From contig JAVSML010000983.1 of NCBI GenBank assembly GCA_038503035.1, positions 1 to 64,000 of the forward strand: DNA of 64,000 nucleotides, read 5' to 3'. Under the pieces are notes generated by a model, which made no database searches, was not told where the DNA came from, and saw nothing but the letters and a program-made list of their open reading frames with translations. Origin of the DNA: Crocodylus rhombifer (lineage: Eukaryota > Chordata > Crocodylia > Crocodylidae). Position numbers and translations under genes: made by a program. Below, in pieces: positions 9,751 to 21,800 of the stretch; the stretch's first letter is position 1, and every line of letters starts with the position of its first letter.

Positions 9751-9904
9751 TCTTTGCACAGAGGAAGCAGAGATTAGCTAGTATCAAGTAGATTATAATT
9801 GACCATGAAGTCATTGTCTGTGTTAAAGCCCTGGTGCTTAGTGTCCAAGACTGCTTACAGATGTGAACCCCTCCCCCCAGAAAACCACCCAGAGCTTTAC
9901 TTTC

Positions 9905-10722
9905 CTAGATTTCATAGACATTTGGGCTGGAAGGGGCCTCAGAAGATCGAGTCCAGCCCCCTGCCCCAGGTGCAGGAAGTCAGCTGGGGTCATAGGATCC
10001 CAGGAAGAAAAACATCCAGGTTTCTCTTGAAGGTGTTCAGAGTAGGTGCTTGAACCACCTCCGATGACAGGCTGTTCCAGACCTTGAGGGCTCAGACAGT
10101 AAAGGAGTTCTTTCTTAAGTCCAGCCTGAAACGGTCTTGTAGGAGTTTATAACCGTTCAACCTTGTCATCCCTTGGGGCGCTCTGGTGAACAAACGTTCC
10201 CCCAGATCCTGGTGAACATCCCTGATAAACTTATAGGTGGCCATCAGATCACCCCTGAGCCTGAGCTTTTCCAGGCTAAAGAGTCCCATTGCTCTCAGCC
10301 TGTTGTCATAAGGTCTGTTTTCCTGACCTCTGATCATGTGGATGGCTCTCCTCTGCACCCTCTCAAGCTTCTCCACATCCTTTTTGAATTGAAGATCCCA
10401 AAACTGGACACAGTACTCCAGCTGCAGCCTCACCAAGGCCGAGTACAAGGGGAGAATGGTGCCCTGGGATTTGCTTGAGAAGCATCTATGGATGCACGCC
10501 AGGGTTTTGCTCGCTTTACTAGCTGCAGAATTACATTGAAAGCTCATGTTCACCTTGTGGTCAATTCTGACCTCCAGGTCCCTCTCGTCCATAGTGCTAG
10601 TCAGTGGAGCACTGCCAAGCCTATAAGGGTGCTGCAGGTTTTTCTTCCCAAGGTGGAGAACCTTGCATTTTTCAGTGTTAACCTCAGCAGGTTCTCGTCT
10701 GCCCATTTCCTGAGCCTGGGAA
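9905..10722 (-). mobile_element. CR1 LINE fragment D, 3' end with ORF2 C-terminus
   Basis: Same broad subfamily as B and E but more diverged. On the minus strand it holds the last 200 or so codons of ORF2 (frame 10706-10092 with VLHLGKKNLQHPYRLGSAPL, RRAIHMIRGQ and TYKFIRDVHQDLGE), the 3'UTR and a CTAGATTTCATAG tail at 9905-9919. It is 5'-truncated near 10722, just after the ADENL block, so all RT catalytic residues are missing. Confidence 0.9.
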
Positions 10723-10828
10723 ACCTGGGAACCTGAGCCTTCCTCAAATTCAGAGTTTTACTCAGTGCACCCCCACACCAAGTGCAGTGCATGCCTAGAA
10801 GAGGCATCATGTGACCTAGCGTGTCCAA

Positions 10829-10951
10829 TGTCTATATAGATTGGGTGCTTTAGTGGGGCTTTTGTCACTTTTATCTAAAAACTGATTGAATCAGCTTTTA
10901 GATAAAAGCACAAAAAATCCCCACTAAAGTGCCCGCTCTATACAGATACTG
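10829..10951. mobile_element. Foldback/MITE-like palindrome
   Basis: The left half (TCTATATAGATTGGGTGC, then CTTTAGTGGGG and CTTTTATCTAAAA) is mirrored by the right half (TTTTAGATAAAAG, CCCCACTAAAG, TCTATACAGATA). The arms are about 53 bp with few mismatches around a loop of roughly 16 bp. The outer word resembles the ends of the MITE at 45767. Confidence 0.7.
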
Positions 10952-11719
10952 GGGAGCCGGGCCAAACTAACATGCTTCCTGTTCCAGTAAAGTGCTGGGT
11001 CTTTTTGGTTTTTGTCTTTTTTTCCCCCTCACATATGTCAGGGGCCCAATGGGCTAATACATGTTTGTTCCCAGTCTCATCTTGCGAAGGTGGTTGATAG
11101 ACTGCCTTTAAGAATGAGAACTATGAGGTCATGTGGGGAGTGATTTTTCTGTGAAAAAATGTTCTCCTATCTGTGTTGTAGTGTCTCTGTGCTTTATCTT
11201 TTTTGGTGATCATTCATTCTAGTGCATAACTTTTGTCTAGTTTCACCACTATTTACAGAAGCCCTAAACTTTGTGCACTGGGAAAATTTTGTCTTCCACT
11301 CGGTAATACAAAAGCCAGAATTGTAATGCATGATACAGAAGACAAACTGTCATAGGATCAAAATCTGCTGTTGCTCACAGTAGCAAAAATCCAAAAGGAT
11401 CACCGTTAGCGAGTTTATTGCTGGTTTACAATGGTGAGGCTGGGAGTAAAAATAGTGAGGCTGGGAGTAAAAATATTCAGGGTTAGTTCTTCATTCTGTA
11501 TTAAGGACAGGTTGCTGTGAGACCACACAAAGACATGCTGTTACTATTTACCATAAACTGTTTGTTTTTGCAACGGTTGTAAAGGGAGTACCAGCCAACT
11601 AGGCAAGAAGTAATTTAGAAATTCACTGAAAAAAACAGATACATAACTTTATATCATTAACTTAATTTAACCCCAAAATTTTCACCCAGTGAATAGTTTT
11701 CTAGCACACATACTCAAAC
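10952..11719. other. Unassigned AT-rich DNA with a small tandem duplication
   Basis: The only structure I see is GTGAGGCTGGGAGTAAAAAT repeated twice in tandem at about 11434-11477. Confidence 0.5.
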
Positions 11720-12250
11720 ACCATGGCTGCAGACAGAAGTGCAGCTCCTTGCTGTAACTGAGAACACTTTGCTGGAAGTGTTTTGAGTTGCAACGATCCC
11801 CTGAAACCAAACAGAGGTTCACTGTTACTTCCAGGGCGGAGGGGAATCCAGCTGCTGCCTGGGAGCCTGCAGTTGGTTTCCTCTTGCAATGGCCCCTCCT
11901 CCCTGTGAGACTGCAAAGTTTTCAGACTGGGAGAGGGGAAATGGAGCAGAGGGAGCTCATTCTAGGGGTTCCCCAGCCAGTGCTGGCGGGTAGCGTGGGT
12001 GAATTAGAGACCCCACCTCCGGAAGGGGCTCCAATACACCTGCACCACCTTCCAGCAGAGGCCAACCTCCAACCCACCAGACTGAACTCGCTCCACTCCC
12101 TTTCCCCCTCCCATTTTGAAAACAGAGACAGGCTGGTAGGCAGCACAGGCACAAGTTACTGAAGATGCTCTGTTTTGAAATGTCTTCATCTGACTCTGCA
12201 TGCAATAATGGATCAGATTTTCACCTGATCAGCCATTTTTGAAGCAGGTT
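11720..12250 (-). repeat. GC-rich dispersed repeat pair, member 1
   Basis: Read on the minus strand it shares CAGTAACTTGTG, then a GTTTTCA(C/A)AATGGG block, then a GC-rich core with GGAGTGGA(A/G) and (C/A)C(C/T)C(C/T)AAAATGAGCTCCCTC-like words with 21250-21800 on the plus strand. Boundaries are approximate. The apparent frames across it (about 11788-12162 plus, 11922-12205 minus) overlap on both strands and show no domain. Confidence 0.5.
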
Positions 12251-14399
12251 GAAGCCATGCCCTTTTGCTTGGTCATGGCTATAGACTACATTCTGTGGCC
12301 AAATCGGTGAAAATTGTCACTTCTGTTTGTGTCCCAAATCGTATTTACCATTAGGGTTTTTAATGTTGCAACAAGTTTCGCTATATAACCCTTCTGCTCG
12401 GCACCAGCCGGCAGCGTAAGGGCCAGATTCACATTTTTGCAGTACCTCATACATTATAACCATGGCTTGAGCTAAGGAATGCTAAATTAATTCCTAGGGT
12501 GTCCCACATAAACAAAAACCCCTTCCTTGCAAGCAGTGTAAACAAAAAACAGATTTAATACAGAAAACAGGGAAAAATCCCACCAAATGCAATGTGAAAC
12601 ACTACTAACTACACAACATAGTCTATGGGCCAGGGGAAGCTACTTGAGAGCGCGGGTCCTTCAGCAGTGCAAGGGGCCCCTCACTGCTCTCAGAGGGATA
12701 GTGGTGTGGCAATCTTTGCTCCCATGGAGAGGCTGTACGTGTGTGCGGAGAGTAACTGCACCTCCAGACAGCATGCACACACCCCAAACTTCAGGGCTGG
12801 ATTATATGGCCTGCTGAAACAAAACCTGCAGGAAAACTCCAAAGCAACCAGGTTAATTAATGGTTACGGCCGGCCCAAACCTGGCAGGATTAGAAACACC
12901 CAGGCTTCAACCCTGTTTAAACGGCCAGACCTAAATCCTGGCCAGCAAACCCAAGGAACCAATACTTTCCCCCTCCCTCCCAAGTATTAATCCCTTAAAA
13001 CCTCAAAAAAGAAAAAGGGGAAGAAAAGGAGGGGGGAGTTTGCAGACACTGAGACAATTCTTCCTCTCTCCCCCCTCTACCTGAGCTTCCCCTATTGCTA
13101 TCTGCAACTCCTTCTCCCTTGGAGGAGACGTCACGCTTCACCAGCTGGTAGGAGCTTCTCCCCCCTCAGACCAGACTAGCTCCCTTTAAATCCCTTTACA
13201 TGACATTACCCTGGGCTAGTCCAGTCACGAGAGCCATACTTCAATTCCTCTCCCAACCAAGCAGCCTGAGGAATCCTTTGCTTCCCTTGGCCCATGAGGC
13301 CAGAGAGTTTTACATATTTCCCCCAGATACAGATGCCAGCTTGCCCTGTGGTGAGCACATGGCCAAAACACACGGCCACCTTGCCCACATAACACACACA
13401 CACACAACCATATAAAACCCTCTGTGACATTACAATAAGGTGCTACCTCTTAAAGACTACTGGCATACAGCATGCACATTTAGTCATGTTGAGGTAATAC
13501 AAAAATGTATATCCATTTTTAAGTCATTTTAGACAGATGTCAAGATTCAACCTATTATCCTATGCTATTCAACCTATTACAGTGGTCAGTTCTCTACCAA
13601 AAAATCCCACTTTACCTCTGTTGTTTTTTTGATTCTTCTGTATATTTTCTGTAACAGTAAAAGAAACCTGTAACAGCTCTTCTAAGTGTCCAAGTCTTCT
13701 CCCTCAGCTAGAAGTATAAGATTTTATGTGGTTGTGCTCACACATGCACACACATATCTATTTATATGTATCTATTACTGTTACCTTTTAAATGTTCCGG
13801 TCTAAAGGTTAAGCTGTATTTTAACTGCTCTGTGTAGTAGTTGTCTCACTTTCTAAAGATTGGAATAAACAGAGAAATTCTTCTTACCATTTTACCACTG
13901 TAACCTCAAATCTTTCAATCCGACTATTCCATAAAATAATTTTCAGGATCTGACCCAGTGGTCATTCTTTTCATATCAAGTATAGCAAAGCAATTCACAG
14001 AAAAACTCCATCTCTTTGAGTCCCTTTTCTACTAATAGAACAGAGTAATGATTACATGATCTAAAACTAGAATGAGTATACCCTGGGCATCGCTGTCTGT
14101 ATGTAAATGGAATGAGATTTAAAAAAATAATTGCTTCAACTATAATAGATGCATAAATATGTGACAAAATAATCATGCATTACCTCATTATTAAATATAA
14201 TAAAATTGTTGAGTGATTTAAACTGGAATACAAGTTATTCTAGGTAGGCACTAGGTCTTCCTGTATGCATTTGTACAGTACCATACACCAGATTATTTTT
14301 TATTAAGTAATGTACAGGAACTAATCATCATGTCTTTCTCCTTGGATGGATTCCTTTTCAGTATTTCTTACAAGCAACTTCCCAATGATGGCAATTGGA
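12251..14399. other. Unassigned; pyrimidine-rich and AC microsatellite stretches
   Basis: 12640-13440 is GC-neutral with polypurine and polypyrimidine tracts (around 13010-13080) and a short AC microsatellite at 13388-13406. 13440-14400 is AT-rich. I recognise no gene. Confidence 0.45.
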
Positions 14400-15239
14400 G
14401 CTCTGCTCTAGGCGGGTGCAAAGCAGCAAGTATTAGTTTAGGATTTGGATTCAGCCAATTCGGAGGGACAGTGATTTGATTTGGTGATTTGAATCACTGT
14501 CCTGATTCAATTCAGCCAATTCAGATCTGAAGTTTTGGTGCCGGTTTGGAAATTCAGCCATAGACTAAACAGGCAGCCGTCCTCACCGTGCTGGACACAA
14601 CTGCCTCCAGCTGGTAAGTCTGTTGTGGTTGGTGGAGGGGGGAGGGAAGGGATGTGGGGGAACAGATTAACACCCCCACAGTGAGGGAGGGATTGGGGCT
14701 GGGACTGGGACAAGCTGCCCAGCTGAGGTGAGGGGGTGCGGGACTCAGGGAGGGGGGCTCCTGCCACTGCACTGCCACATGCCACCAATCCAGGAGGGCA
14801 TGGGAATGGGCATGTGCCCCTGGATCTATGTGGGGCGGGCCGGGCTGGATGGTGCTTTGGATGGGCAGCGGAAGATGCTGGGAGTGAGGGTTATGCCCTC
14901 CTGCTGCTCACCCAGCCTCCAAGCCATGGCTTTGACCTGGCTGGGCGAGCAGCAGCAGGACATGGCGGCAGGTGCGGGCACCCAGATCAGGGAGGGGCTG
15001 GTGGGAGGGGCTATGGGGAATTTTAGTGTGGCTTCAGCCCCCCCATAGCCTCCACTCCACTGTGCTCTGTGGAGCAGAGAGAGCCAGGGCGGTGCTCCGG
15101 GCTGCCGCTGGGGCTAGCGACCCGGAACGCAGCCCTGGCTCCACCTGCCCATGAAGTGCAGCTCGGTGGCGAGTGGCTGGGGCTGGCCTCCTGGAGGGCA
15201 GCCTGGCCTAGCCCACACTACACAGATCTGGGGGCACAC
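14400..15239. repeat. GC-rich repeat with inverted-repeat front, running into the assembly gap
   Basis: 14450-14530 holds ATTCAGCCAATTC twice around an inverted pair, GACAGTGATT and AATCACTGTC. From 14700 the DNA is GC-rich and shares CCAGGAGGGCATGGG, GCATGTGCCCC and related words in the same order with the interior of the hAT-like element at 27561-28347. The overlapping frames here are composition effects. Confidence 0.5.
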
Positions 15240-15249
15240 NNNNNNNNNN
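15240..15249. other. Assembly gap (10 N)
   Basis: Ten consecutive N bases; the true gap length is unknown. Confidence 1.
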
Positions 15250-16484
15250 TGGGCTCTGTCTCACTTCTTTACATGTAGATTAAAAGGATGATCATATCTA
15301 ATAGAAACATAACAACCACAAGGTTATCTTAGCTTATAGACCCAAATCTTGAGAGGTGCTGAATGCTCACAGTAGGTTTCTCTGATTGGGTCGCCTGAGA
15401 ACACATTTAGTCTAATAACAGTGAAAGATGTGACTGCTTCCTAACTGGAACAGTGTTCTCATAAATTCCACTGAATAGCAATGCATTTGGCCAGTTCTAA
15501 TGCCAGAATTGGTGTTTAAGTTGATGCAATATAAAATTTCTAGCTCTGGTTAATACCAGAAAGAGTAAATAACCAAAAATAATAACTACAAAGAAAATGG
15601 ACTTAGGGTCATTTTGTTATTTATGGTTTTTCAGTACAATCAGCTAGTTAATTTTTAAGTCTTCTGAGGATGATTTTATTAAACAGAATAACTGCTTGTC
15701 CCAATTTATACAGTGGCTTAATTGGAACAATAGATTACATACTACATTAGCAAATTATCTTCCTCATTTCTGAAATGATTTCTGAAAGACTCAGAGTGTT
15801 AAAGTGCAATTTCATGTTGGTTTTGCATGGACCAGGGATCTCTTTGAGATACAGTCCCCCCCCCAATGATTTCACTGGGCAGTGCTTCCCCACACCATTC
15901 CTAGCATGCATCAACAGCTAGAAACCATTCCTGAGCCATGCAACCTTTGTTCTATATTCTAGTGCAAATAATGAGACAACTTTCTTTCTTTGTCCCAACA
16001 GATGCAGATGTTAAAAACGTGGCTTAACTCTGCATTTTTTTTTTATTTTCTTATCTTTATAGAAGCAAGTATCTCCTCACGCCTGGAGAAATTAAACTCA
16101 CAGAGGGAATTTACTGGCCTGCTCTTTTATATGCAAGGTTTTCCTGTTTCTCAATGTGACTGGCTTCCCAGTGGCAGAAGGATTATTTTGAAGCTCCCAA
16201 GGTTCTCAGTGAAAATAGGCTTAACTGTTTAGCATCAGATCCACCCACCCAGCTAAAAATCCCAGACAGTCAAAACACGTTAAGAGGACACTATCTATAA
16301 AATCACACATCTCTGAAAATCTTTTACCTTCTGTTGTTACAAGTGGCTTCTAAGGTCATATAATTGAAAGTTATTAAGACAGCACTTTTTGAATAGTATA
16401 TTTGTTTTCCTTGTTAAGACCTGATTTTGTAATGAGATCACTCATCCAGCCCCGCAATCAGCACAGATATCCTTTGACCTCAGT
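15250..16484. other. Unassigned AT-rich DNA
   Basis: No coding or repeat signature that I recognise, apart from weak similarity of 15330-15400 and 16418-16480 to old sauropsid repeats of the CAGTGGG type. Confidence 0.4.
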
Positions 16485-16756
16485 GGGTGCATCTACACTT
16501 GCCCCTACGGCACTTTTGTTACTTTGCTATCATAAGTACTTTTGGAAGTACTAAATGACGGCACAGTAACAGCCTGTACTGCGTCATGCCAGTGGTACAT
16601 GGTTATTTTTAGCCTCGATGTCACTGTAGTAATGCTCTGTATCGCGGGAGTGCATTGCTATGGTAATGTAGCAGTGGCATCACAGTTTTTGCCCACGGAT
16701 GCTACGTCACCGTAGCGCATTGCCATGGCAACATAGTGTCACATGTAGACTCGCCC
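16485..16756. mobile_element. MITE with GGGYG-TCTACA-type terminal inverted repeats
   Basis: The left end is GGGTGCATCTACACTTG and the right end, reverse-complemented, is GGGCGAGTCTACATGTG. The 272-bp interior is rich in short inverted words and has no coding capacity. I see no clear target duplication. Confidence 0.65.
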
Positions 16757-19700
16757 AATGAAACTAAGCAGAATCTGAAGCAACTTGTGCAGATATCATA
16801 GCAGAACCAGGTCCTGATGACTTGGTGTTTCAATAGTTTTTGTTGGTTTCTGAAATAGCAATGTAGGAAAAAAATAGTTAATTAGAATAAAGGATGTGTA
16901 AAGGCATACAAATTGACTTTGAAATGCAGGGCACACTTTTATCTCATTTTTGCAAGTGACTAGGCTTCAGATTGATGTCTTTGTAATATTTAAAACACAA
17001 AACTAGAGGGACTTTGACTCTTGTGGCACTAATGCAACTTTTTATAAGATAAAAATCAAAAAGATTTTTTTTAAAGAGGAAAAGAGTATACCCCTTTGCA
17101 CCCTCACTATGGGCTAAACACATTATGGGTTGAATTCTTGACTGCATTCTTGTTTCGCTTCTTGTTGAATGTCAGACTTTCTGCTATTATTCCTGGAAGT
17201 ACTACTTCTCAGGAATACCAGGTATTTTGAAAATGACATTAGAGCAGTAGGCAGACCAATTCTATTGCCTAGTAACAACATTAAAGAGGTAGCATTTGAA
17301 AAGTGATGTGGTAGCATAAAAGGTCAGTAAATATATGTGTGTCTGCAGGAAAAGAAGAAAATGGATTGCAGGAGGTGGTTGGAAACAAGAGGACAAGAAC
17401 AGCAACCCCAGTGGTGGGTGCAGGGCAGATAGGCTGGGATGTGTGGGCAACAGAGCCAGGTCTGGTGATGGCAGTAGTGGCAGCAACACTGACAGCAACA
17501 GTCAAAAGGAGCCACTGCCATGGGGACTGCCAGGAAGTGAGTCTGGCTACTGTGTTGCTCCGGCCCCACTGCACATGTTGGGTGGTAGGATCGGCTACAT
17601 GCACCACTGCCCCGGGCTGTCCTCCAAGCCTGTGCTGGGTGGGGCCAAGGGACCCACTGCAGGCTGGGTAAAATCCCTTGGTGGTTTGGTTCCGGCCTGC
17701 AGGCCATATTTTACTCACCCCTATTCTAGAGGGAAGGGGAACCAGGACTAGGGGGACAACAACACTGAAGGTTAGGTGGACAATAAATGAGAAAGGGGTC
17801 TTTTTGAAAAATAAGATGGAATGAAAAACCTGTGTCATAATTCCCATGGACAAGAAGCCTGAACTATGGTGGCAGAAGGCATGAAGTCTTAATTTTGGCA
17901 ATTCCCAACTTTTGATTGCTTGACTTTGCCAGCTTAACATTCTTTTAATAGAGGGTTTCATGTAATACTTATAGACTCTAGGTTAGTTGATTTGCTTTAT
18001 AAAAGCAATGTATAATTCTGGCTGACTCAGCTCTTCCTTTCACTTCCTTTGCATAGTTTAGGTTAGGGGAGTTAAATGAGAGTTTTTAGCAACATGAGAT
18101 CAAGCAAGCTCCCTATTCTTTGACTGCAAGGGAACATAAAACTTTGGCGTGGGAGATTTTTTACATCCTTTTTTTTTGCAAGAAGTCTTTAAAGTAGCAT
18201 TGAGACTGTCAGTTTATCTGAGAGGGTAACTTGAAAGTAGAACTGTGTGAACCACATGATACTTTAGTTCACCTCAGGCTTGGTGAATGGTACCAAAGCA
18301 TGCATAGTCTGCAGAGCTTCCAAAAATATCACAAAGAGAAGCAAAGATAGTTCTTTCAGCAGTATCAGAAACCACTAGACTCATCCAGGCTCTGCTCACT
18401 CAAGGGTTTATATCCATTTTTGTATATTGTCCCTTACTAAAAGGCAATAGTAATTTTACTATTGACTTCCAAGCAGGAAGCCATTGGTTCCTTCTACAAT
18501 TTGTAGGTGCTCTCTGAATGATCTTGTTCATTTATTATTTCTTGGAATTTTAGAAATTCTAGATGTGTTGTAAAACATTTATTAATCAAATATAGCTAGG
18601 GTCATGCTATCCTCATACTATTCCCTTCTATAAGGAGGTTCTTGTTTTGTAGGACATGGGGTTAGAAATTAATTGCATTGGATAAGTGCCCCCCTTTCTC
18701 AGTAATCACATTTCTACATTACAAATAGATATGTAAGTATTATAGAGAATTGAATAAAGGCTTTATCCTTCTGCTTTCATGTGCTAATTCTAATTAAAGA
18801 AGAAATCATTCAAAGAATAATGACTTGGTTAGGCAAAAGATGAAGATAGTTTCCTTTACTTAATTTATATGTATACAGAAATGTGTACCTATTTATTCTA
18901 CTGCCTTTTCTATCCACAGTTAATCACTTGTCTCCTTAAGCATCTTCAAATGACTAGCTTTATATGAGAACAGGCATATTGTACTTAATGGGACTAAACA
19001 CATGCATTAAGATTACTTACATAAGTAAGTGTTTTCAAGGTAAGGTTATTTTCCTACACCATGAGGAGCCTCCCACAAATTTGACTGGAGCCTCTGAGTA
19101 TCATTGCCACCACTATTATTGTTGCTTACATTGCCATCACTACTGCTATTGTTGTTTTTTAGTAATGGCATAGTTGTTAAATGATCTTATTTTCAGCTGT
19201 CATTATCATCATCATCATAAGTATACAAGGGAAGGTAATATTTGATTTCTAAGTAACATGATATATCAGTTCATGTTGCAGTAAGCATGTTAAATAACTT
19301 TATTAATAAAATAAGTTGTTTATGCTAGACAGTATTTACTGTTTGATAAGGTAGCAGTTGCCTTACTGCCTGATTTAAAACCCTTTGAAGTCCTGTTGAC
19401 TTCAGGGAGCTTTGGATCAGGCATCTACAGAGCTAGGCTCTGCTGGAAAATATATTTGAACAACAAATCCATTTGCCCAAATTCTTCCCTCAGTAACACT
19501 TGCACAACAATATTGAAATCAATGTGGGTGACAGAGGTGCAATGGAGGGCAGCATCTGGCCCATTTTCTCTGAAAGAAATCACTGAGCAATATACAAGAT
19601 CAGCAATGGCAAATTTAAGAGTGGTTAGGGTCAGAAAAATGACTGCAAAAATGGCACCTTCTTGCTTAGCAGATGAAATCTCTGTGTGTATTTGGAGGCA

Positions 19701-21249
19701 AATCACAAACTAAGCACCTACTTGCAAACTAAGCATATTTGCCTTGGAGTTGCTGAGTGATAATAAGAATGGAATATCTCAATGATTGTACCAAGTAAGT
19801 TTTCAGAGGTATTTTAATATTAATAATGAATTAACAAGTTTAAGGGGACCATAATGAGAAAGTTCAGGAAGCCATTATTATCTAAGTGGTTACATTTTCT
19901 TGTGTAAAGGGTCCTTCCATATTATGCTGACCTTGAGCTAGCAATGTATTACTCACTTGCAAACTCCCAAGAGCAGCTGGCCAAACACACACAAAAAAGC
20001 AAAGTACTGGAGCACAGCGTTTTGAAGTTTTAGGCATTACAGATGAAAGAGGACTCAGAGAAATATTTTCTGAGCTCTACGAGCACTAAGAAACATTTTA
20101 AATGGTCCAAAGAGATTTGAGAAGAATTCTGCTAGTTTTCTTGTTGCCATTTTTGTTGAAAGCATAAACTAAAGTAAATTAGGTTAATTTTAAAATTCTT
20201 TCCCTCTTGTGCTCTATTATGTTAGTAGTTTTGTTGATATAAAAATGGAACAAGTTCTAAAGTTTTGCTTTAGAGCCATTAGAATATATGGCAGTTTTGC
20301 AGCTAGTTAAAATCAGGCACTGAGTCACTAAGTAAGACCTAACTGTTGACATGTTTGATACGATGCTGAGTTACAGATAAAATTTATTGAAAAAAAAATT
20401 CCTTGTTTCTCCTTTCCTAACCTGGTGCTTGCAAAATAAGGGATAGATGTGATGCAAACTCAGGCTTATTTCCTGAGGGCTTGATCCAGAGCTAGTTATA
20501 TCAATAAAAAGACTCCTATTGGATAAAGTCTTTGCTAAGCTATTATTTTTATGCTGAACGTGCTATTATTTAGTTTTGTATTTCCATACATTACAATTTG
20601 TTCACATATGACTACAAACTGAGCTGTTGTGCCTGTTGTTTTCCCATTGTTTCTCACAAAAGAAATAACACGTGTCCTCAATCCTCACTACCAGATCAGT
20701 ACTCTGAGGTTTCAGACCACACACATCTCAGCCACTGTAACAAAATCACAAGGGAAATTCAAAGAAACAATGAATTGTAACAAGAATTTCTGGACTTCTT
20801 TTGCTTCCTTTTTTATTGGTTATACAAAGGAAAATAAAGAAAATGAACCAAGTATTTCATTTGAAGAATCAATAGTAGGACATGGGGGTAGATATCATTT
20901 GAAAGCATCTGAAAGTTATAACAAAGGCATTTTAGGAATGAAAAATCCAGCAAACAAAACAACCCTATATTGTTTAAACTTCCATTGAATGGTCTTTAAA
21001 CTGCCTCGTTACCCATATGATCAGGTCTAACCCACTGTGCTTTGAAATCAGTTGAAGTATCAACCTTAATGCTTTCTTTTCCGCCACAAGCTGCTGATAG
21101 TTTTTGAAATCTTATATCAGATTGTGTTATGTGTTCAATTCATAGTTTTGAATTACCTAGACAAGATGAAAAGGAAATAGCTCCAAACTCTGTACATTAT
21201 GCAGCATACATAAGATATCGAAGGGCAAAAGGGAAAGCAAAACACCAAG
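16757..21249. other. Unassigned; AT-rich with one GC-rich pocket
   Basis: 17330-17745 is a GC-richer island with long overlapping frames on both strands (226 codons minus at 17281-17961, 138 plus at 17335-17751). None has a recognisable domain, so I treat it as a non-coding repeat. The remainder is AT-rich, with a short TCA run at 19205-19218 and old repeat words near 19370-19420 and 20480. I found no splice-framed exon. Confidence 0.4.
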
Positions 21250-21800
21250 GCAATTTCAGGTACAGACAGAAGTGATAATTTTCACCTGATCTAGCCTGTG
21301 AAAATGTTGTACGACCATGTCCAAACATGGAGATGGACTCCATGAAAATCTGAACCCTAATAATGTGAGGGTCCAGATAAAGTCATGCCAAAGCAAAGCA
21401 CCCTCAGTAACTTGTGTCTGCATGTGCTGGGAGCAGGCCTGAACTGCTGTTTTCACAATGGGTGGATGGAAAGGGAGTGGAAGGAGTTCCTTCTGGGGGT
21501 TGCCCAGTTGGTGCTGGAGGGTGGGGTAAGGAGATTGAAGCCCTCACTAGGTGTTGCCCTCACATGGCTGGGCAACCCCCAAAATGAGCTCCCTCCTCTA
21601 CCTTCTCCACCTTCCCCATCCAGGCACAGCACCAGAGCTGTGAGGGGAGAGGCAGAGCTAGGGAAGAGATGCTGCAGAGGTGTGGCCTCTCTCCCTGGAT
21701 TGGCTCCAAATTGGAGCCTATCCTCCACCCTCCTGACACAACAGCTAGCATCTGTTGGTTTGGGAGGATCAGTCTAACTCATGGTGCTTTCTGCAAAGTG
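21250..21800 (+). repeat. GC-rich dispersed repeat pair, member 2
   Basis: Partner of 11720-12250 in opposite orientation, with shared words TTTTCACCTGATC, CAGTAACTTGTG and AATGAGCTCCCTC. Confidence 0.5.

Noticed and set aside
17281..17961. 226-codon minus-strand frame and a 138-codon plus frame over the same DNA
   Set aside because: Overlapping frames in a GC-rich pocket, with no domain and no splice-like boundaries.
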